Below are positions 1 through 5,952 of a DNA stretch of 8,503 bases, piece by piece. Under the pieces are notes generated by a model. The model searched no databases. It saw nothing but the letters and a program-made list of their open reading frames with translations, and was not told the DNA's origin. Origin of the DNA: Phycisphaerales bacterium UBA2266 (GTDB taxonomy: Bacteria; Planctomycetota; Phycisphaerae; Sedimentisphaerales; Anaerobacaceae); contig DDXG01000113.1 in the NCBI GenBank assembly GCA_002347125.1, forward strand, positions 1 to 8,503, given 5' to 3'. The first letter of the stretch is position 1; the number at the start of each line of letters is the position of its first letter. The position numbers and the translations under genes were made by a program.

Positions 1-2478
1 CCGGTTCCATCCTCCATCTACAGCTCTCTCATCCACGCCGGCCGAATCGACCCGGCCGACCTCGACGCCAACCCGGAGGCCTATCAGGGCCTCTCCGACA
101 ACCCCTGGGTCTACCGCAAGGTCTTCGACGCCCCCGCCGACCTGCTCGAATGCCCCCGCAAGCACCTCGTCTTTGAGGGTCTGGACACTATCGCGGGCAT
201 CTGGCTCAACGAGAAGCTCGTCGCCCGCACCGACAACATGTTCATCGGCCACCGCTTCGACATCACGGACCTGCTCAAACCCGCCGGCAACGTCCTGCTG
301 GTCAAGTTCGAGCCGCCCGTCAAGCACGCCCAGCGTTTAATGAAACGCCACGGCGCCTTCAGCAACGCCGACTTCAGCAACCCTCACCGCGTCTACATCC
401 GCAAGGCCCAGTACCAGTTCGGCTGGGATTTCGCCCCGACCCTGCCCGGTTGCGGCATCTGGCGGCCGGTCCGCATCGAGGGTTTGCACGCCGCCCGCAT
501 TGCCGACGTCCACGTTCGCACGATCGACCTGGCCGAGAAGACCGCGGACCTGCGCATCGCCGTCACACTCGAAGCCGTCGAAGACGCTGATTGGGTGTGC
601 TCGCTGGCCGTTACCGGTCCGGGTTTCGCCACCGCCTGTGATCTGTCCTTCAGCCCCGGCCAGCACATGCACTCGACTGTCATTCACATCCCCTCGCCCC
701 GCCTTTGGTGGCCCAACGGCTACGGCGATCAGCCGTTTTACCATCTCGACCTCGAGCTCAAGACGCCCAACGGGACCATCGACCGCCGCACGGCGAGATT
801 CGGCATCCGCACCATCCGTCTGCACTGCCCCGCCGTGGAACCGGCCGCGGCCGTCCGACACGACGCCGAGTCCGCCTTCCAGTTCATCGTCAACGGCCGC
901 CCCATCCACATCAAAGGCGCCAACTGGACCCCGGCCTCCATGCATCCCGGCGACCTGCCCGACACCCGCTACGAAGCCCTGCTCCACGCCGCCCGCGACG
1001 CCAATATGAATATGCTCCGCGTCTGGGGCGGCGGCTACTACGAATCCGACCGCTTCTACGACCTCTGCGACGAACTCGGCCTGCTCGTCTGGCAGGACTT
1101 CATGTTCGCCTGCGCCTATTACCCCGACCGCCAGTGGTTCGGGGACCAGGTCCAGGCCGAGGCCGTCCGCACCATCGAACGCCTCCGCAACCACCCCTGT
1201 CTGGCCCTGTGGTGCGGCAACAACGAGATCGACTGGCTCCACGCGATAGGGCACCTTGGCAAGGGCCGCAAGTTCTATGGTAAGGCCATCTTCCACCAAC
1301 TCCTGCCACGGCTGGTCGCCCAGCTCGACGGCGACACCAGTTACATCCCGACCACGCCCCTGGCGGCCGGCGGCGATTTCCCGTCTTTGAACGAATTGAA
1401 CTCGGACCGCGTCACCACCGGCCGTCGGGACAAGCCCACCGGGCGGTCCCTGACCGTACACCGCTGGGATGTCTGGTCGGGCTGCCGGCCCGTCCGCCGC
1501 TACCTCTGTCCCGCCGATGACGTCCCGGCATTCGTCACCGAGTTCGGTCTCCAGTCGCCTCCGGCCCCGTTGACGCTCCGCCGCTTCGGCCGCAATCTTC
1601 GCATCGAGTCGCCCGCCTTCGAGAAGCACAACTACCAAATCGACGGCAATGCCCGCCTCCACGCCTATACGTCCGCCCTCTTCGCCCCGACCACCGACCT
1701 CGACCGCTTCGCCTACCACGCCCAACTGACCCAGGCCCGCTCGGTCAAGCAGTATGTTGAATTCCTCCGCATCCACAACCGCCGCAACAGCGGCGTCATG
1801 TTCTGGCAGTTCAACGAGCCGGCCCCGGCCATAAGCTGGTCGTCCGTCGACGCCGATGCGCAACCCAAGGCCCTGTATTATTACGCCCGACGCTTCTATG
1901 CCCCGGTGCTCGTGACCATCGTACCGTGTCTCGATGAGCCGACCACCGGCCTGGCCCCACTGCTGCGCCCGGAGGCCGCCGTCGTCGTCAACGACTCGCC
2001 GGCCACCATCACGGCGACACTCGAGGCGCGCCTGCTCCACCTGACCGGCCGACTCCTCGACCGAATCACCTTTCCCGTCCTGGCCGGACCGTTCAGCGTT
2101 TCAACGCCGCTGAAACTCCCCCGCGCCCTCGTCAGCCCCAATGCCCCGCACGGCTGTGCTCTGCACCTGCTGCTCAAGCAGGAGGATGCCGCCATAGCCC
2201 GCAACCTCTTCCTCTACGCCCCCGACAAGCACATCGAGTGGCCTCTCGCCAATGTCTCGGCGCACGCCGATCGCCTCTCCGACACCGCGTGGAAGATCAC
2301 CGTCACTGCCGACGCCATCGCCAAAGACCTGCGAATCACCCCCGAGCAGCCCGCCGTCCTCAGCGACAACTTCCTCGACCTGATCCCCCCAAGACCCGCG
2401 CAGGTTCACATCACCTATCCCCGCGACGGCATCCCTGACGCCCCTGCCGTCGCCTTTCGATCCGTGGCCAACCCATAG
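1..2478 (+). CDS. Beta-mannosidase, glycoside hydrolase family 2 (5'-truncated by window edge)
   Basis: Predicted to remove terminal beta-D-mannose from mannan-type oligosaccharides (EC 3.2.1.25). The reading frame is open from base 1 and the first residues (PVPSSIYSSLIHAG) match the family's 'VPGSVHxxLLxAG' N-terminal region, so only about 30-40 residues, including any signal peptide, are missing. The ATG at 238 is internal. 825 residues are visible; the family usually has 820-880. In order: jelly-roll sugar-binding domain with FEGLDTIAGIWLN and RKAQYQFGWDFAP (about residues 58-145), Ig-like domain, then TIM barrel beginning near NWTPASMHPGD and LRVWGGGYYE. The acid/base Glu lies in CGNNE (codon 1225-1227) and the nucleophile Glu in TEFGLQS (codon 1540-1542), so both catalytic residues are intact. 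The C-terminus ends with the Ig-like 'LSDNFLDLIPP' strand expected for beta-mannosidases. Oddities: the usual 'NDxWPxxSWS' loop reads NEPAPAISWS, and 'HYWxVWHG' reads HRWDVWSG. It is convergent with the pilus operon and probably unrelated to it. Confidence 0.93.
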   Translation, partial: PVPSSIYSSLIHAGRIDPADLDANPEAYQGLSDNPWVYRKVFDAPADLLECPRKHLVFEGLDTIAGIWLNEKLVARTDNMFIGHRFDITDLLKPAGNVLLVKFEPPVKHAQRLMKRHGAFSNADFSNPHRVYIRKAQYQFGWDFAPTLPGCGIWRPVRIEGLHAARIADVHVRTIDLAEKTADLRIAVTLEAVEDADWVCSLAVTGPGFATACDLSFSPGQHMHSTVIHIPSPRLWWPNGYGDQPFYHLDLELKTPNGTIDRRTARFGIRTIRLHCPAVEPAAAVRHDAESAFQFIVNGRPIHIKGANWTPASMHPGDLPDTRYEALLHAARDANMNMLRVWGGGYYESDRFYDLCDELGLLVWQDFMFACAYYPDRQWFGDQVQAEAVRTIERLRNHPCLALWCGNNEIDWLHAIGHLGKGRKFYGKAIFHQLLPRLVAQLDGDTSYIPTTPLAAGGDFPSLNELNSDRVTTGRRDKPTGRSLTVHRWDVWSGCRPVRRYLCPADDVPAFVTEFGLQSPPAPLTLRRFGRNLRIESPAFEKHNYQIDGNARLHAYTSALFAPTTDLDRFAYHAQLTQARSVKQYVEFLRIHNRRNSGVMFWQFNEPAPAISWSSVDADAQPKALYYYARRFYAPVLVTIVPCLDEPTTGLAPLLRPEAAVVVNDSPATITATLEARLLHLTGRLLDRITFPVLAGPFSVSTPLKLPRALVSPNAPHGCALHLLLKQEDAAIARNLFLYAPDKHIEWPLANVSAHADRLSDTAWKITVTADAIAKDLRITPEQPAVLSDNFLDLIPPRPAQVHITYPRDGIPDAPAVAFRSVANP

Positions 2479-2570
2479 CCTCCCGCGCACGCCAACCATT
2501 CACAAACACCCTCGCCAAGCGTCACGTATCCCGTATCCGGCACCAGACATCCGGTATCGAGCATCGCGCT
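2479..2570. other. Convergent intergenic gap
   Basis: These 92 bp separate the stop codons of the plus-strand beta-mannosidase and the minus-strand pilus operon. Both transcription units must end in or near here. I see no strong bidirectional terminator. The best candidate, read on the minus strand, is a weak 5-bp stem (ACCGG, loop ATGT, CTGGT, one G-T wobble) at about 2541-2554 with no following T-tract. Termination may be Rho-dependent, or transcripts may overlap. Confidence 0.6.
2525..2566. repeat. Degenerate GTATC/ATCCGG short repeats
   Basis: GTATC occurs three times (2526-2530, 2533-2537, 2554-2558) and ATCCGG twice (2535-2540, 2549-2554), and further ATC-containing units run to 2565. 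The pattern looks like a decayed short tandem repeat between the two convergent genes. It could be one copy of a dispersed intergenic repeat of this genome or simple drift; the sequence alone cannot decide. Confidence 0.35.
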
Positions 2571-4565
2571 CTACCGCTGATACAGCCCTTGATACTCCTC
2601 CATATACATCTCTTCGTACAGGGCGGTATCGATGGGCGTACTGCCGCCCCGACCGGGACCGCTCAGGCCGGTGCCTGCGGCCCGCAATGGCTCGACCGGC
2701 GCGGTCATCGCCTTCTGAATGTCCGAACGCGCGACTTGCAGTTCCCGAGGCCAATATGTCGCCCCGATAGGCAGGCGCAGAATATCCCGGCCGTCGAAGC
2801 TGTAAAGCATCTCAAAATACTGGACCTGGCGCATGCTCCGCCCCGTCGTCCAATCATCCACGCTCGTCACATCCACCACCACCGCCCCCGTGCGATAGTC
2901 GATCTCATCCGGGCTGGTCGGGTCGGCCCGCAACACCGGCGAGGCTCCATACATGTACGGATCGTCCTCGTACATGCCCGGCGCCCGCCGCGGCGCCTTC
3001 TTCTCCTGCTCAACCACGGTCCCGATCGTCTCGCCGCAGCGAACGCTGAAATTCTGGCTCCGCCAGTAGCCCATGTGGTACTTGGCCACCTCGACGCCTA
3101 TGATCTTCGCGGCCGGCTGAACGTCCCCGGCGAACAGATACATCATCCGCGGCACATAAACCGGCCCCAGCACATCCGAATAGGTGCTCCACAACAGCGT
3201 CTGGTCCTTCTCGGGCGCATTCTTGTCGCGGAAACTGTTCGTCCCGCCGATCGGATTGAACACGCCGACCTTCACCCGGTACCGATACGTCTGCCCCGGC
3301 GTCACCGTATCGTCAATCGCCCAGAACACGACCGGCGTCTTGAGTTCCTTGACATCCGTGCGCGGGGGAATCCGCAACGCTTTCAATTCCCGGTCCAGGT
3401 CGCTGGTCGTCTCCTGGCGTGTCCCGGCCGTGCCCGTGCCGTAGCGAGGATCCACGCGAGTGGTCGTCGTTCCCGTCCGTCCCGTCCGGCTCGTCCGGCT
3501 CGTCGTGGTCCGGCTCGTGGTCGTCGTGGAGCGCCCCCCCGTGCGGCCTCTCGTACCACCGGTGTCGTAGCCGCCGTATAAGGCATCTCCCGCGCCGCCG
3601 CTGCGCTGCGCGTCGCGCAGCCGTTCGCGCTCGTCGATCTCCTTTTGGCGTTCATCCAGTATCAACTGCTGAACCTGCTCATCCCGAAGCTTCGCAAAAC
3701 GCGCGTAGAGCCGCGGCGGATACCATTCCTCGCGGGCCGACGCAATCTGATACACGGGCGGCTGCAACAGGTCCGCCTGAAGCTGTGGATCGTCGAACTG
3801 AATCTTCTTCACCTGCAAGCCGCCGGGACCGAGCTGGTCCACCCGATCCGCCACCGGGAGAAGGTCTCTGCGATGGTCGATGCGAGAACGCGGAACCACC
3901 GTCCACGGTCCCCACCCGCCGCTGTCGGTCATGGTCTGCCGTTCCAGCCGAACCTCCCCGAAAACCGGTTTCGCCAGCGATGCATCCCGCCACTCCAGCT
4001 TCACCTCGCTGCCGGCGAAGCTTGCCTCAAAACGCTTGATCAGCCCCGGCACATCGAACGTCCCCTGAACCGTCACAAAGTCGATGTCATTCGGCCCGGT
4101 CCTGGCGTTCTTGTACTCCAGCTTGTCGCTGATCGGATCCATCGGCACATAAGCCACCGCCCGCATGTGCGCGGCCGCCGCATCCGCAATCACGCCCACG
4201 TTCGGAAGCGAATACTCCCGGCCCACCAGCGACGTCGTTTCCACCGATCTCGGCGCGATCACCACCGCCGTCGTTCGACTGAGTCCTTCAATCGCCGAAT
4301 CGTACAACTGCTCGAGCTGCGCCGTATTGCTCGCATAGGGCGGTCTCGGCTGCGCCTCCGAGGCCAGCTCCAGCTTCACTTCCTCGGCCATCCGGCTGAT
4401 CGTGCGGTCGATGCCCCACGGCTCGTACATCTCGCGGCCCATCTGGACCCGGTTCGGCCCGATGACCACTTTCGTCAACACCAGCCAGATCACCGCTATG
4501 CCGAACAACGGCAATAGAAGCTTCTCAAAGTGATTCGCCAGAAACTCGCGTATCTTGTCGCCCAT
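2571..4565 (-). CDS. Large bitopic membrane protein, third gene of pilus operon, with PilN/O-like module and FN3-like region
   Basis: I do not recognise a named family over the full 664 aa. Visible parts: a short basic cytoplasmic N-terminus; one membrane segment (about residues 16-35, LLLPLFGIAVIWLVLTKVVI); a periplasmic segment with a strand-helix unit at about 162-183 (DFVTVQGTFDVPGLIKRFEA) that resembles the opening of PilN/PilO ferredoxin-like domains; KLEWRDA at 189-195; a charged coiled-coil candidate at about 288-320; a Thr/Arg/Gly linker (about 322-388); a fibronectin-III-like region at about 408-480 (PGQTYRYRVKVGVFNP, then YSDVLGPVYVP); and a second beta-rich part to about 610. The tail ends in a Tyr/Glu/Met-rich motif (YEEMYMEEY). 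Start ATG at 4565 has AGGA 8 nt upstream. It lies 39 nt after the PilO-like gene. By position it could occupy the PilP or second-PilO place in a pilus alignment complex, but it lacks a lipobox and I see no convincing PilP homology. The role is inferred from the operon only. Confidence 0.8.
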   Translation of the reverse strand: MGDKIREFLANHFEKLLLPLFGIAVIWLVLTKVVIGPNRVQMGREMYEPWGIDRTISRMAEEVKLELASEAQPRPPYASNTAQLEQLYDSAIEGLSRTTAVVIAPRSVETTSLVGREYSLPNVGVIADAAAAHMRAVAYVPMDPISDKLEYKNARTGPNDIDFVTVQGTFDVPGLIKRFEASFAGSEVKLEWRDASLAKPVFGEVRLERQTMTDSGGWGPWTVVPRSRIDHRRDLLPVADRVDQLGPGGLQVKKIQFDDPQLQADLLQPPVYQIASAREEWYPPRLYARFAKLRDEQVQQLILDERQKEIDERERLRDAQRSGGAGDALYGGYDTGGTRGRTGGRSTTTTSRTTTSRTSRTGRTGTTTTRVDPRYGTGTAGTRQETTSDLDRELKALRIPPRTDVKELKTPVVFWAIDDTVTPGQTYRYRVKVGVFNPIGGTNSFRDKNAPEKDQTLLWSTYSDVLGPVYVPRMMYLFAGDVQPAAKIIGVEVAKYHMGYWRSQNFSVRCGETIGTVVEQEKKAPRRAPGMYEDDPYMYGASPVLRADPTSPDEIDYRTGAVVVDVTSVDDWTTGRSMRQVQYFEMLYSFDGRDILRLPIGATYWPRELQVARSDIQKAMTAPVEPLRAAGTGLSGPGRGGSTPIDTALYEEMYMEEYQGLYQR
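3402..3562 (-). repeat. Low-complexity Thr/Arg/Gly-rich linker coding repeat
   Basis: This part of the 664-aa protein encodes a Gly/Thr/Arg/Ser-rich stretch (about residues 335-388), densest at 347-370 with alternating TTTT, SRTTT, SRTS and TGRTG units. At DNA level, on the plus strand, CGTCCGGCT is exactly duplicated in tandem (3483-3491 and 3492-3500) and partly repeated again to 3515. The run of short in-phase units suggests growth by slippage. It probably forms a flexible periplasmic tether between the coiled coil and the FN3-like region. Confidence 0.75.
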
Positions 4566-4573
4566 CGTCGGTT

Positions 4574-4577
4574 TCCT
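4574..4577 (-). promoter_or_regulatory. Ribosome binding site for the 664-aa gene
   Basis: On the minus strand AGGA lies 8 nt before the ATG at 4565, inside the 39-nt gap after the PilO-like gene's TAG stop. It supports this start and separate translation initiation of the third gene. Confidence 0.6.
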
Positions 4578-4604
4578 GCTTCAATGGCCCTTGCATTCCA
4601 ATCA

Positions 4605-5915
4605 CTAGCGCCGGCCCGATGTATCCGCCGCCAGATCATTCTTGATAATCTGCGGCATGATCATATCGTAGGCCGGCTTGTAGAACAGATACTCGCAAAT
4701 AAGATCGAGTTGAACCACGGCATTCTCGCCGTACCGGTACAACGCATGGTCGCCGGAATCGCGGTCCACCGAGTACGTCGAGGCCTCCAGAATCGTTATC
4801 TGATTATGTTTCATCGTCTGCGCCGGACTCCGCCCGTCCCAGCCGCGGTATGTGTGCGTCTTGCCCTTGCACAACTCATTCATAAACGAAAACGTCGCAT
4901 CCGCCCGCACCACCACCGTCACATTGAAATGGACGACATCCCAGTCCACGTCGCAATAGCGGCCCGTACAGGCATCCGTCAGAGCGCCGTCTCGCCGGCT
5001 CTTCGCATACGAGGGAATATCCTGCTTCAGGGCGCCGCCTCGCGCCGAGGCCCCCGTCGGGCGCGAATAAGGCCCGCCTCGACCCCGTCCCAACTGCGAA
5101 TCCAGCTTGAAGCCAACCCCCATCACCCGCTTCAATGTTGAGTCCAACACCGACGCCGACCCCTCATTCATCGCCGCGGCCGTCTGAAATACGTCGTCGA
5201 TAACCCAGTACGCAAGCTGATAGTACCAGCAGTTCCGCACCGCCGACTCCGCCCCCTCATACGTGAATGCCCCCCAGAAGTCGTAGCCGGAGAGGTCGGC
5301 CGCACTGGCGTACAGCCGCCCGGTCTGCGCCTTCTCCATGCACAGCAAGTCCACGATCGTACGCTCTGCTTCGCTCAGCCGCATACGACTGACGTCTATC
5401 GTCCCCGACCGAGTCCTAAAGAGCGCCGATGTCCGGCGTCCTCCCGGAAGCGAGGAGCTTGCCTTCTCCATCTCGTGTTGGAGTTCCATATCGCTGGGCC
5501 GCCACACGCCCCCCGCCTGCGACACAAAGGCCTCGATCCCCGCACGATACGCCTGCGCGTAATTCGCAAAGATCATCTGAGAGGTGCTGCACGGATCCGG
5601 AAACAACCGGTAGTTCAGCAACTCCCGCTGCGTGCTCTGAACCGACAGCAACTGGGCCCGGTTCGCATCCGATGCAAAAGCATCCTGGTACGCCTGTTCC
5701 GTCTTCCATTGTTCCTCGGGCGCTGCGTCCAGATTCCGCAGCCGGTTGCCCATGCTCACGCTCTCGCTCTGAACCGCCGACTTGAGCCGGCTGCTCATAA
5801 GCTGGGTCGGAACCAGAAGAATCAGCCCCGCCAGCGTGACGACCACGGGCGTCAGAATCGCCCGATTCATCACCGGAGCCAGCTTTGCCTTCAATTCCTT
5901 CAAGTCCAGATTCAT
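4605..5915 (-). CDS. PilO / Amuc_1100-like bitopic pilus assembly protein
   Basis: A 436-aa protein with a short amphipathic cytoplasmic N-terminus, one membrane segment (about residues 20-38, ILTPVVVTLAGLILLVPTQ) and a periplasmic remainder. Residues about 43-100 are helical and coiled-coil-like, as is typical just after the membrane span of PilN/PilO. The C-terminal part (about 323-420) has the PilO-type pattern of strand, helix, strand, strand: VVHFNVTVVVRADATFSFMNELC, a central QITILEAST strand and a final VVQLDLICEYLF strand. Known PilO and Akkermansia Amuc_1100 share this outline; my match is by pattern and gene order, not by alignment. The middle (about 100-310) is an insertion that I cannot assign. 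Seven cysteines are present, including a close pair (C316, C321). Start ATG at 5915 has only a weak ribosome site (GGTGA about 10 nt upstream); no better in-frame ATG exists. The gene begins 37 nt after the PilM-PilN gene. Confidence 0.72.
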   Translation of the reverse strand: MNLDLKELKAKLAPVMNRAILTPVVVTLAGLILLVPTQLMSSRLKSAVQSESVSMGNRLRNLDAAPEEQWKTEQAYQDAFASDANRAQLLSVQSTQRELLNYRLFPDPCSTSQMIFANYAQAYRAGIEAFVSQAGGVWRPSDMELQHEMEKASSSLPGGRRTSALFRTRSGTIDVSRMRLSEAERTIVDLLCMEKAQTGRLYASAADLSGYDFWGAFTYEGAESAVRNCWYYQLAYWVIDDVFQTAAAMNEGSASVLDSTLKRVMGVGFKLDSQLGRGRGGPYSRPTGASARGGALKQDIPSYAKSRRDGALTDACTGRYCDVDWDVVHFNVTVVVRADATFSFMNELCKGKTHTYRGWDGRSPAQTMKHNQITILEASTYSVDRDSGDHALYRYGENAVVQLDLICEYLFYKPAYDMIMPQIIKNDLAADTSGRR

Positions 5916-5952
5916 CGTATCACTTCACCGTCATATCGTTGACTGCCGTTGG

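Noticed and set aside
238..240. ATG at 238 as the true start of the beta-mannosidase
   Set aside because: The frame is open and family-like from base 1, including FEGLDTIAGIWLN well before 238, so this Met is internal.
337..2040. 567-codon open frame antisense to the beta-mannosidase
   Set aside because: Its product is Gly/Val/Ala/Asp-rich with no recognisable domain, and it lies opposite a clear GH2 enzyme. Long antisense frames are expected in GC-rich genes.
2479..2570. Bidirectional intrinsic terminator between the convergent genes
   Set aside because: Only a weak 5-bp stem with a wobble pair is visible and there is no T-tract on either strand.
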